Virus record (IMG/VR): IMGVR_UViG_3300048032_000109
Location: 1-20,828 of that record
Origin: a virus
Length of the DNA stretch: 20,828 nt
Strand: one strand, 5' to 3'
Numbering within the stretch: the first letter of the stretch is position 1; each line of letters opens with the position of its first letter. Positions 1-5,326 of the stretch are shown piece after piece. The translations under genes and the position numbers were made by a program. Below the pieces are notes generated by a model. It was given only the letters and a program-made list of their open reading frames with translations. It was not told the DNA's origin and made no database searches.

Positions 1-288
1 TTGAGTGGTTGACATGACACATTTTTCATTACGTTTGAATAGTTCAGCCTCAATTAGATTGAGACCAGAGAATGTGGGATCGTCAGATATAACACGAACA
101 ATCCAGACTTCTTCACGCATTTGGACAGAGTTTGTAGTGCCGTCAGTGTTAGTACCTTCATTATTCCAGTGACCGACACCGTTGTATGCTGTGCAGCCGC
201 CATGAATATTAGTTAGAAGTGTCTTGGCATCTTCAAAGGTTTGTCTACCCACTGCACATGGGATATATACTTCATGTATGTAGTTCAT
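1..288 (-). CDS. Hypothetical phage protein, C-terminus cut by window edge
   Basis: The first 96 residues are visible (starting MNYIHEVYIPCAVGRQ) and the frame stays open to the window edge, so the C-terminus is missing. The start ATG overlaps the stop of the upstream gene as ATGA, which suggests translational coupling and fixes the start. The visible part contains a Gly-rich stretch (THIS region reads NIHGGCTAYNGVGHW) followed by EVWIVRVIS, a mixed alpha/beta pattern. I see no catalytic motif and do not recognise the family. It is the most downstream visible gene of the leftward arm. Confidence 0.75.
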   Translation of the reverse strand, partial: MNYIHEVYIPCAVGRQTFEDAKTLLTNIHGGCTAYNGVGHWNNEGTNTDGTTNSVQMREEVWIVRVISDDPTFSGLNLIEAELFKRNEKCVMSTTQ

Positions 289-509
289 TGTTCTAGTACC
301 ACTTCTGCATTAGTTTCTATCCAGACTTTAGCACCACATGATAGTGGTTTGTCAGGGCTGTATACGACTGTACTACCGCCCATGATATGAACAGCGTGTG
401 CATACTCGTTAGACTTATTGGTTTTGACAGTGATTACAGGGTTACGATTACCAGACTTTGCATTGGCTTTGATAACATGTTGGTTGATATGAATACGTTT
501 AAGTGTCAT
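285..509 (-). CDS. Conserved small phage protein of unknown function (SCGAKVWIET motif)
   Basis: This is a 74-residue protein starting MTLKRIHINQHVIKANAK. A GGGAG ribosome-binding site lies eight bases before the chosen ATG. A longer frame without a good site exists upstream and was rejected. The sequence has the pattern INQHVIKAN, PVITVKT, VVYSPDKPLSCGAKVWIET. From memory this recurs in small hypothetical proteins of many tailed phages. It is probably a compact beta-rich protein; its function is unknown. It overlaps the upstream gene by 11 bases and the downstream gene by 4, as part of a coupled string of early genes. Confidence 0.8.
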   Translation of the reverse strand: MTLKRIHINQHVIKANAKSGNRNPVITVKTNKSNEYAHAVHIMGGSTVVYSPDKPLSCGAKVWIETNAEVVLEQ

Positions 510-696
510 TATCAATCTCCCATAAGTCATCTACATCAATACCGTCACAAAGATATGAGTAATCATAGTTAGGTACGTTAAACAGTTTGACAGTTCCATC
601 TTTATTGCGGATGTAATCTTCTGTTTCATCATCCACTACACATATAGGCATATCCCATACATGTATTGTATAAGTTTTATTTGGGTCAAAGATCAT
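499..696 (-). CDS. Small acidic hypothetical protein
   Basis: A 65-residue acidic protein starting MIFDPNKTYTIHVWDM. The start was chosen because GGAGAG lies just upstream, whereas the longer frame to 813 has no comparable site and overlaps the preceding gene deeply. The C-terminal half is Asp-rich (GIDVDDLWEIDNDT). No domain is recognised. It overlaps both neighbours by about 11 bases, as expected for a coupled operon. Confidence 0.65.
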   Translation of the reverse strand: MIFDPNKTYTIHVWDMPICVVDDETEDYIRNKDGTVKLFNVPNYDYSYLCDGIDVDDLWEIDNDT

Positions 697-868
697 CCTG
701 TCTCTCCACACAAAAGCATTGTTGGTTTGGGTGGTCAAAACCACGTTCAGTTGCAGAGACATGGCATTGAGACATGTATTTATGTTCTGACCATATTTCT
801 GTCTGTACTTCAATAGGTGTGATTGTAGTTACACAGGCAAGCACCCATTTATATACTATTGGGTTCAT
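686..868 (-). CDS. Small Cys-containing protein with hydrophobic N-terminus
   Basis: A 60-residue protein starting MNPIVYKWVLACVTTITPIE. A GAGGT site lies eight bases before this ATG; another ATG six bases upstream is too close to it. The first 20 residues could act as a signal peptide or membrane anchor, followed by a hydrophilic part with four of the five Cys. The layout resembles the phage gene at 9085-9294 on the other arm (hydrophobic start, then a Cys-containing body), but there is no clear sequence identity. Function unknown. Confidence 0.6.
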   Translation of the reverse strand: MNPIVYKWVLACVTTITPIEVQTEIWSEHKYMSQCHVSATERGFDHPNQQCFCVERQDDL

Positions 869-1133
869 CGTCATACACCTCACCAAAGTCTTGCCATTCT
901 TGTTCCCAAGTAGGCTGACCATCATCGTAGTCGTTTTCATCTTCATACCAATGTGGTTCTGTGCCAACTACGATTTGTGCAATAGCTGCACAGTATATAT
1001 CATCACCTTGCTTTATAACATTGTACATTTCTTGGGCATGTTCCCATGTTTCAGAGACTTGCCAGTGATCTACAAGTGTAGGTTTGTTGTCAATTGTTTG
1101 TCTGACATTCCAAGATACAATATACATGCTCAT
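849..1133 (-). CDS. Hypothetical acidic protein
   Basis: A 94-residue protein starting MSMYIVSWNVRQTID. The ATG overlaps the upstream stop as ATGA, which fixes the start; a longer frame to 1178 was rejected. The C-terminal third is strongly acidic and rich in Trp (EPHWYEDENDYDDGQPTWEQ). Acidic proteins of this size in phage early regions often bind or mimic nucleic acid, but nothing here identifies a target. No known domain is recognised. Confidence 0.7.
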   Translation of the reverse strand: MSMYIVSWNVRQTIDNKPTLVDHWQVSETWEHAQEMYNVIKQGDDIYCAAIAQIVVGTEPHWYEDENDYDDGQPTWEQEWQDFGEVYDDEPNSI

Positions 1134-1528
1134 AGTATTTCTTCCCAATCGTTTACAAGGTGCTCTACATCGTAGCATTCCATGCTGTCATGGTGTGTGA
1201 CTAATTCAACTCTTAGATCACCATCTTTCCATTCTTGTGCATGTACCTCGTGAAAGTCCCAATCAGTTGGTGTATTAAATCTTAAGTGCATATTACCAGA
1301 GCCAGTAATGTGTTCTTTCCATGCATTGGAAGAGAACAGATCGTCTCGTCTAGCAAGTTTAATAAACTCTTTACCAGAAGTTTTAGTTAGTTGTAATACT
1401 ACTTCACCGTATCCATTAGAGCATATATCTTCAATATCATCCATTGTAAATTGATATGGTAGTTTACAATGTAGGTCGAGTTCATAGTATTCTGTACATC
1501 GTACATCAATTCTGATTTGAGTTGACAT
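1130..1528 (-). CDS. Hypothetical protein
   Basis: A 132-residue protein starting MSTQIRIDVRCTEYYELDL. AGGAG lies ten bases before the chosen ATG. The frame extends 12 codons further upstream, but without a ribosome-binding site. The beginning (STQIRIDVRCTEYYELDLH) looks like a beta-strand pair and the end is acidic (DVEHLVNDWEEIL). No catalytic motif is visible and the family is not recognised. Its stop is shared with the ATG of the next gene (ATGA). Confidence 0.75.
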   Translation of the reverse strand: MSTQIRIDVRCTEYYELDLHCKLPYQFTMDDIEDICSNGYGEVVLQLTKTSGKEFIKLARRDDLFSSNAWKEHITGSGNMHLRFNTPTDWDFHEVHAQEWKDGDLRVELVTHHDSMECYDVEHLVNDWEEIL

Positions 1529-1718
1529 CTTTAAGATACTCCTGTTTCCATTCTGAGAATGCATAACCGCCCATTTGACTGAATTGGTGCAGAATGTGAT
1601 TGTTTACCATGAGAGCAAGAACAGTAGCATATGCTTTGTATTCAAAGGTCTCAATGTAATCTTGTATATCATCCCAAGATTCTGGGGTGATTACTAGTTT
1701 TTGATTTGATAGATCCAT
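1506..1718 (-). CDS. Hypothetical protein
   Basis: A 70-residue protein starting MDLSNQKLVITPESWDD. The ATG overlaps the upstream stop codon (TGATG), so the start is set by coupling. It looks mainly alpha-helical, with no transmembrane segment, and contains YATVLALMVNNHILHQF as a possible amphipathic helix. Function unknown. It overlaps the next gene by about 23 bases. Confidence 0.7.
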   Translation of the reverse strand: MDLSNQKLVITPESWDDIQDYIETFEYKAYATVLALMVNNHILHQFSQMGGYAFSEWKQEYLKDVNSNQN

Positions 1719-1942
1719 CAGTGACCAGCCTTTCCTGCATATCCTTTACCGTTTAGTTTGTGTCTGCGATCACTGGCTTCTTGCCTATCGATACGCTCAA
1801 CATCTTCCATTTGGTCACGCAAGAAATGATACAGCTGAGTCATTTGCTCTGCAGGTGTTTTGTCATCGTATGGTACAAAACAAGTCTGCATGAATTGATA
1901 GTTATCTATCATTCTTTGTATTTTCTTTTCTGTAAGTGTCAT
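1718..1942 (-). CDS. Hypothetical helical protein
   Basis: A 74-residue, probably all-helical protein starting MTLTEKKIQRMIDNYQ. This is the first ATG in the frame; a further-upstream TTG is possible but less likely. The ribosome-binding site is weak (AGAAAG). The C-terminus is basic (RRHKLNGKGYAGKAGH). It overlaps the small basic gene upstream by 41 bases in a different frame. Function unknown. Confidence 0.65.
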   Translation of the reverse strand: MTLTEKKIQRMIDNYQFMQTCFVPYDDKTPAEQMTQLYHFLRDQMEDVERIDRQEASDRRHKLNGKGYAGKAGH

Positions 1943-2048
1943 TAGATTTCTTTCTGTTGTAAATCTTTTTTGACTGTACAACCTTTTTACTTTGCCTGTT
2001 CATAAGCATGGCACGAGCAATACGGTTGACTGGTTTGATTGGATCCAT
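1902..2048 (-). CDS. Small highly basic phage protein
   Basis: A 48-residue protein starting MDPIKPVNRIARAMLMNRQ and continuing with VVQSKKIYNRKKS. From memory, the KVV-x-SKK-x-YNRKK pattern recurs in tiny basic proteins of tailed phages, which supports a real gene despite its size. About one third of residues are Lys or Arg, so nucleic-acid binding is plausible. It begins three bases after the stop of the membrane peptide upstream, with a GAGA-type site before the ATG. Confidence 0.65.
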   Translation of the reverse strand: MDPIKPVNRIARAMLMNRQSKKVVQSKKIYNRKKSNDTYRKENTKNDR

Positions 2049-2050
2049 CG

Positions 2051-2134
2051 TTATCTCTCTGTTGCTATATATTTTACAATGTTTAGTACAATGAACAATA
2101 GCAATATGATGATATAGATAGATCCGAACAACAT
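2051..2134 (-). CDS. 27-residue single-pass membrane peptide
   Basis: A tiny gene starting MLFGSIYIIILLLFIVLNIV and ending KYIATER. Nearly the whole peptide is one hydrophobic helix followed by a positive tail, which predicts an N-out, C-in membrane peptide. The ATG shares its A with the TAA stop of the upstream gene (TAATG). That makes translation by coupling likely and is the main reason to accept such a short frame. Function unknown. Confidence 0.55.
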   Translation of the reverse strand: MLFGSIYIIILLLFIVLNIVKYIATER

Positions 2135-2442
2135 TATATACTTACCACATCTTTATCATATTGAATTTCATATTCAGTGATATGTCTGATAAGTGCTACT
2201 TGTTCAATGACAAGAGCATCTGCAAGAATACCAGTAGCTTCATCAACATAGTCTGCTGCTGTTGATATGATTCTTCTGGATTTACTAACAGTGGTTTTGA
2301 TACCCCTGTGTTTTGCACAGGATAACACAAGCATTACTTCAGCTTCTGTTAGTTTATCTTTAAGAGTAAACTCTACAGTATTATGAACGATAGCATTGAT
2401 ATCTTCTGTATCACTGTCACGCCATTCGTTGTCATTAGACAT
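2134..2442 (-). CDS. Hypothetical protein
   Basis: A 102-residue protein starting MSNDNEWRDSDTEDI. The chosen ATG overlaps the stop of the upstream frame (ATGTCTAA), and GAGAGG lies about ten bases before it. An alternative start at 2463 (MKRGFGNMSND) also has an acceptable site and cannot be excluded. The middle (FTLKDKLTEAEVMLVLSCA) looks helical. No domain is recognised. Confidence 0.7.
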   Translation of the reverse strand: MSNDNEWRDSDTEDINAIVHNTVEFTLKDKLTEAEVMLVLSCAKHRGIKTTVSKSRRIISTAADYVDEATGILADALVIEQVALIRHITEYEIQYDKDVVSI

Positions 2443-2668
2443 GTTTCCAAATCCTCTCTTCATGGTGACCTGCCCATGAACTAGCGTTGTTTTCAGCAAA
2501 CTCAAAGATTGTCCACTCTACATCATCGTTAGTTCCTTCAGCAACTGTTCTGCGTCTGTCGGCTATAGAAAGTAAACGTTTGTAGACTCTGGCTTCAAAG
2601 GAATCTTTGAGAGCATCTGGTTCTGTAAATAGATTAATCGTAAGTCTCCATGCATTTTGTCGGTTCGA
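2435..2668 (-). pseudogene. Start-less open frame, possibly 5'-truncated or split gene
   Basis: This 77-codon frame begins right after a TAG stop and reads SNRQNAWRLTINLFTEPDAL onwards, ending ENNASSWAGHHEERIWKHV. Its composition looks coding (FTEPDALKDSFEARVYKRLL), and its stop overlaps the next start in the coupled manner of the rest of the arm. It has no ATG, GTG or TTG in a usable position. Either the 5' part has been lost, or it lies elsewhere and is joined by frameshift or splicing, or a rare start such as ATT is used. It abuts the ORF-less block at 2669-3397. Confidence 0.5.
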
Positions 2669-3397
2669 CTAAAATTATCCGAGAGTAGCCCAAGGTTTCC
2701 CAAGGCTATCTCTGATGTTTGTACAAGGCTCCAATAGAGCAGGGTGGGCTACTATTTAGCCCTGCGAACATAAAGTGTCCCGAAGGGACTCAATAATAAA
2801 TATACAAGCGCCTCTGGTGCTTCAAGGCTAACTAAGACCGAGCACACAGAGTCGCTATACGAAACTGGCGAGATGTGGTGTAACAGTGTGACGGGATATG
2901 TTCCAGTTTAGTATGTTACAAACGCTGTCAGTGCATATAATTCTGTACAGGCCAAGACAGACTCACTCGGCACAGTTGAAGCTGTACCACTACCCTCGCA
3001 AGGCAGCATTGCAATTTGAAGATGCGTGATCTGTAATTAGACCACGACTAGCTGTTTTCACCGGAATTGGTGCATACGGGACGCTTCTCTCCCCGTCTTG
3101 ACTATATGCAGCACTGAACATCCGAGTCTTACTCTGCGATGTGCCCCACCATACTTATAAGTGTACCGCGCTTTGGGTTCTTTTGATGTATACTACGCTC
3201 TCACCGAGCTTCCACGTTTTTTCATTCTGTTACCATGTGTCCTATTGCTAGGCTAGACGCTTTTCCAATATGCTAGTCGTAGTTTGCAACACAGTGGGTA
3301 CAGGCTATTGTGCCTGAGTTTCAGAGATAAACTGCAGCGGTTCTGCAGCACGTAGTATATGAAGAAAGCAGTTTAGTGTCATGCTAAGGACATAGAA
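2669..3397. ncRNA. ORF-less block of about 730 bases, candidate structured RNA
   Basis: In a genome otherwise packed with genes, this stretch has no frame with a credible start and composition. It contains many possible helices: 2684-2692 with 2745-2753 (9 bp), 2739-2744 with 2760-2765 (6 bp), 2806-2812 with 2816-2822 (7 bp, UCU loop), 2862-2868 with 2903-2909 (7 bp), 2972-2976 with 2981-2985, 3044-3052 with 3272-3280 (9 bp), 3118-3122 with 3138-3142 enclosing 3124-3127 with 3131-3134, 3301-3305 with 3312-3316, and 3328-3335 with 3368-3375 (8 bp). Some helices gain G-U pairs only on the + strand (2806-2822, 2972-2985). Others do so only on the - strand (3025-3046, and 2915-2923 with 3282-3290), so the transcribed strand is unresolved. 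One or two of the long-range 9 bp matches are expected by chance. Confidence 0.4.
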
Positions 3398-3910
3398 TTA
3401 GAACAGATCGCTAGGTGACCCTTGAACTTCTGCAGTTGGCTCAATAGAACCTACAGCTTCAAAGTCTACACCACCAGTTGGTGCATAGACTACAAGGTCT
3501 GTGATCTGAATAGCTGTGAGTGAGCTTGCAACGCCCTTACGACCAGCAGTGTCATATGGGTATTGAAACACAATCACGTTAGCTTTGGAACCATTACCGA
3601 TTGTGGTAACAGACTCCATAGGTGTGAGATCAGAGTTGACCACACGTACCTTGCCGTTAGTATCACCATTTGCCTTGTGAGCTTTACGCTTAAGACTAGC
3701 AGTGAACATACCAGCAGCATCTTTGACCAATGCTCCATCTTTCCTACGGAACATGACATAGTTCTCTTCAAGCTCTTGGACTTTAGTTTCATCAGCAGTA
3801 GCAATTTGTAGCTCATACTGTTCAGTACCAAAAGGATTGACAGGCTTGTCAAGTTTAGGATAGTTGATAGTTACGTCATTGATCTTGAAATTACGTACTT
3901 CTGTTAGCAT
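3398..3910 (-). CDS. Single-stranded DNA-binding protein, T7 gp2.5-like
   Basis: A 170-residue protein starting MLTEVRNFKINDVTINYPK. Residues about 95-155 carry the pattern IGNGSKANVIVFQYPYDTAGRKGVAS, SLTAIQITDLVVYAP. This matches the beta-strand core of the OB-fold single-stranded DNA-binding proteins of T7-like and related phages. The C-terminus is mildly acidic and ends SPSDLF; a terminal aromatic residue is typical for recruiting replication partners. Such proteins coat single-stranded DNA during replication and recombination. AGGAAGG lies upstream of the ATG. The length is shorter than T7 gp2.5 (232 residues). The assignment rests on pattern, not on alignment. Confidence 0.7.
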   Translation of the reverse strand: MLTEVRNFKINDVTINYPKLDKPVNPFGTEQYELQIATADETKVQELEENYVMFRRKDGALVKDAAGMFTASLKRKAHKANGDTNGKVRVVNSDLTPMESVTTIGNGSKANVIVFQYPYDTAGRKGVASSLTAIQITDLVVYAPTGGVDFEAVGSIEPTAEVQGSPSDLF

Positions 3911-3935
3911 GGGATATTACCTTCCTAGCAAGTTA

Positions 3936-3949
3936 CACAATATTGTGTT
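3936..3949. promoter_or_regulatory. Palindrome ACACAATATTGTGT, possible operator
   Basis: This perfect 14-base inverted repeat lies 26 bases upstream of the SSB start codon, in the leader of that gene. Such two-fold symmetric sites often bind dimeric repressors. No regulator is identified in the window, so the role is inferred from position only. Confidence 0.3.
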
Positions 3950-4150
3950 GATGATCAGATATTGTAACGTGCACCCCTCCGCAAGCAATCTTATTTCTGG
4001 CTTTCACAGATTCATCAAGGGTAGTCTACATTTTTAAGTACACACCTGTTTACCCACATGAGGTTCTAATTAAAGCTGAATCATGTATGGTTACAGTATC
4101 TGAAGAGGTAAGATGTCAGTTCATTGTTCTGTACCATCTTACCAATTTGA

Positions 4151-4171
4151 GGACGCAGCTTGTCTGCGGCC
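4151..4171. other. Strong hairpin behind the membrane-protein cluster
   Basis: GGACGCAG and CTGCGGCC form a stem of seven pairs with one mismatch around a five-base loop. It lies seven bases after the stop (in - orientation) of the gene at 4178-4339. The T-rich tail (TTCTTGTTATTT) is on the + strand side, so it is not a classical terminator for the leftward genes. It could instead stabilise or separate the transcript. Confidence 0.35.
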
Positions 4172-4177
4172 TTCTTG

Positions 4178-4339
4178 TTATTTGAAAGACTCTATAAGAA
4201 CTATGAAAGATATCACAGTTCCTATGGTCACAAGCTCTTTGTGTCTCAATACCCAAGGTCCATTACCGATTGTAACGTACTGGCATAGACACAGCATGAT
4301 ATACATAAAGAGCGTCAATAGGGTGATAGCTGTAATCAT
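4178..4339 (-). CDS. Small membrane protein, two predicted helices
   Basis: A 53-residue protein starting MITAITLLTLFMYIMLCLC. It has two hydrophobic segments, residues about 2-22 and 37-50, separated by a polar turn (GNGPWVLRHKE). The ATG overlaps the stop of the upstream gene as ATGA, which supports both the start and the reality of the gene. It is third in a run of three adjacent tiny membrane proteins. Function unknown. Confidence 0.65.
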   Translation of the reverse strand: MITAITLLTLFMYIMLCLCQYVTIGNGPWVLRHKELVTIGTVISFIVLIESFK

Positions 4340-4500
4340 TTGCTGAAGTCCACAAGTGTCAATGCATAAGTAACGACACCAGTTACAGTCATAATACCAC
4401 AGATGGCAATTATGAATACGTGTGTGTCAGACACAGCAGCAAGGAATGACATAACAAACCCTACAAGAGTAAGTATTAAACCGACAATAGTATTATCCAT
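4336..4500 (-). CDS. Small membrane protein, two predicted helices
   Basis: A 54-residue protein starting MDNTIVGLILTLVGFVMSFL. Hydrophobic segments span residues about 4-22 and 27-50, with a short polar turn (SDTH). AGGAG lies seven bases before the ATG, inside the end of the upstream gene. The layout is compatible with a small holin-like or envelope-modifying protein, but no family is recognised. It lies in the early (leftward) arm, away from the candidate lysis genes. Confidence 0.65.
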   Translation of the reverse strand: MDNTIVGLILTLVGFVMSFLAAVSDTHVFIIAICGIMTVTGVVTYALTLVDFSK

Positions 4501-4501
4501 T

Positions 4502-4618
4502 TTAGTCTCCTAACCATTCGTTGAGTGCATGGATCAAGGGTGACAGGCACATGAACAAGAGACCTGCCAGTGACGTTGCGAGACATACGGCAACAATAGC
4601 GAACACAATATCATACAT
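4502..4618 (-). CDS. 38-residue single-pass membrane protein
   Basis: This starts MYDIVFAIVAVCLATSLAGL and ends ALNEWLGD. One hydrophobic helix fills residues 3-31, followed by a short polar tail. The start overlaps the end of the DUF4258-like gene by eight bases, consistent with coupling. Function unknown; it belongs to the same run of micro membrane proteins as the two genes that follow it. Confidence 0.6.
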   Translation of the reverse strand: MYDIVFAIVAVCLATSLAGLLFMCLSPLIHALNEWLGD

Positions 4619-4826
4619 TGTATTGACCTTTCCAGAATACAGTGATTACAACAGTAACCTCTGAGTTAGTGACAACATACATACCAGTAGAGTTGTCAAT
4701 GAATGTGAACTTGTTGGGGTCAGTACGGTTGACCATCTTGACACCGTTGTTGGTAGTGTTGATGATATCCTGTACTGTGCCACCACGCTCTGATAAGCGA
4801 GCTTTAGCATGTTTAGTGATATGCAT
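4611..4826 (-). CDS. DUF4258-like small protein
   Basis: A 71-residue protein starting MHITKHAKARLSERGGTVQD. The pattern is H-A-x-x-R-x-x-E-R-G near the N-terminus, then IINTTNNGVKMV, and a C-terminal strand pair VVTNSEVTVVITVFW. This matches DUF4258-type proteins, which are short alpha/beta proteins sometimes compared with the RelE toxin fold. AAAGGA lies upstream of this ATG; the frame could extend to 4877 but without a good site. Whether it has RNase activity cannot be told. No partner antitoxin is evident. Confidence 0.6.
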   Translation of the reverse strand: MHITKHAKARLSERGGTVQDIINTTNNGVKMVNRTDPNKFTFIDNSTGMYVVTNSEVTVVITVFWKGQYNV

Positions 4827-4858
4827 GACAGATCCTTTCTGAGATCTTTGAGTGATGA

Positions 4859-4878
4859 TGAGTATCCCTAAGGACACT
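4859..4878 (-). other. Intergenic hairpin (8 bp stem, TTAG loop)
   Basis: On the - strand GAGTGTCC and GGATACTC pair over eight positions, including one G-U pair that exists only in this orientation. It occupies the gap between the 23-codon gene at 4878-4949 and the DUF4258-like gene. It resembles the hairpins at 2774-2793 and 5327-5346 in sequence. There is no T-run, so an RNA-processing or stabilising role is more likely than termination. Confidence 0.45.
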
Positions 4879-4949
4879 CAACGCTCTTTAGCAGCTAGAG
4901 CTTCTTTATGGTTGAAGTAAACGACTCCATTGACAACATAGTATGTCAT
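4878..4949 (-). CDS. 23-residue hypothetical peptide
   Basis: This starts MTYYVVNGVVYFNHKEALAA and ends KER. AGGAG lies six bases before the ATG. An upstream ATG at 4988 lacks a ribosome-binding site. Peptides of the form YYVNG...F..K.EA occur as tiny phage gene products, which supports it weakly. It is the first gene of the leftward arm after the divergent control region. Confidence 0.4.
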   Translation of the reverse strand: MTYYVVNGVVYFNHKEALAAKER

Positions 4950-5026
4950 GTGAGACTCCTGTGTTAGGACAAGAGGATTCTTATCCATTGTGAAGACAAA
5001 CCGAGGTACGAGTGTTTGGCTCTTAT

Positions 5027-5057
5027 AGTACTCTATGGTTACTTTAAGTACTCTATG
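5027..5057. repeat. Direct repeat AGTACTCTATG, two copies
   Basis: Two perfect 11-base copies lie at 5027-5037 and 5047-5057, exactly 20 bases apart. That is close to two helical turns, so both sit on the same face of the DNA. They lie between the possible leftward promoter and the first leftward gene. Tandem sites with this spacing are typical of cooperative regulator binding, which is an inference here. Confidence 0.4.
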
Positions 5058-5069
5058 TATCTATAGATA

Positions 5070-5097
5070 CTTATATGTATATAGAGTTACATTCCAA
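5070..5097 (-). promoter_or_regulatory. Possible sigma70-type promoter for leftward genes
   Basis: On the - strand TTGGAA (5097-5092) is followed after 16 bases by TATAAG (5075-5070). These match the consensus -35 and -10 hexamers at four and five of six positions. In an AT-rich region this can occur by chance. Confidence 0.3.
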
Positions 5098-5104
5098 AGA
5101 GGTT

Positions 5105-5122
5105 TCTATAAGGGGTATATAC
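5105..5122 (-). promoter_or_regulatory. Promoter-like motif copy 1, pointing left
   Basis: On the - strand this reads GTATATACCCCTTATAGA. The same 17 bases TATATACCCCTTATAGA occur at 5201-5217 and 7124-7140 on the + strand. The block ACCC...TATAG resembles in general form the promoters of single-subunit phage RNA polymerases (T3 and T7 class). This copy faces the leftward arm. Confidence 0.45.
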
Positions 5123-5200
5123 AATTGAACATCGTCCCCAAGGTTCCTCATAGTCCTCTAACAGTACTCCTGATCGGGTAATAGTCTTAGTAAAGGGTTC

Positions 5201-5217
5201 TATATACCCCTTATAGA
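5201..5217 (+). promoter_or_regulatory. Promoter-like motif copy 2, pointing right to terL
   Basis: TATATACCCCTTATAGA is identical to the core of copies 1 and 3. It lies 254 bases before the terL start codon and faces it. With copy 1 it forms a 17 bp perfect inverted repeat with a 79-base spacer, so a large hairpin is an alternative reading. Confidence 0.45.
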
Positions 5218-5326
5218 TACCATTAGTAGCTCTATAAGGCTCACTGACAGCCCTTAAAGGTACAAAGAGTAGGTATAGTACCTAAAAAGCCTAGCGGCGA
5301 CTGAGCGAAGAGAGAAAGACACTATA

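Larger units (their letters stand above)
3911..4177. other. Short non-coding stretch upstream of the SSB gene
   Basis: No credible gene is seen here. A perfect 14-base palindrome lies at 3936-3949 and a hairpin at 4151-4171. A start-less frame on the - strand (about 30 codons, containing SVKARNKIACGGVHV) ends inside the palindrome. It looks protein-like but has no start codon. Confidence 0.5.

Noticed and set aside
774-1175. 133-codon frame on the + strand rich in hydrophobic residues
   Set aside because: It lies antisense to coupled - strand genes and has no ribosome-binding site; its hydrophobicity comes from reading the complement of polar codons.
3305-3382. 25-codon gene on the - strand (MTLNCFLHILRAAEPLQFIS)
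   Set aside because: It has an ATG but no ribosome-binding site, and it overlaps the strongest hairpin at the end of the ORF-less block. Kept only as part of the split-gene idea.
2669-3397. Group I or group II self-splicing intron in the ORF-less block
   Set aside because: Looked on the - strand for the conserved group I core (GACTA pairing with TAGTC in the right order) and for a group II domain V near the 3' end. GACTAG occurs too close to the presumed 5' end for the preceding core elements, and no domain V pattern was found. Splicing remains only a hypothesis.
2660-3397. tRNA or tmRNA genes
   Set aside because: GGTTCGACT at about 2662 recalls a T-arm, but no matching acceptor and anticodon arms can be built around it. 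No tmRNA tag frame or ends were recognised on either strand.
3936-4030. Start-less - strand frame containing SVKARNKIACGGVHVTIS
   Set aside because: Protein-like but only about 30 codons with no ATG, and a stop directly upstream. It may be a decayed remnant; there is not enough support for a gene.
4113-4346. 77-codon frame on the + strand
   Set aside because: It opposes two well supported coupled - strand membrane genes, has no ribosome-binding site, and its composition looks like the reverse of hydrophobic codons.
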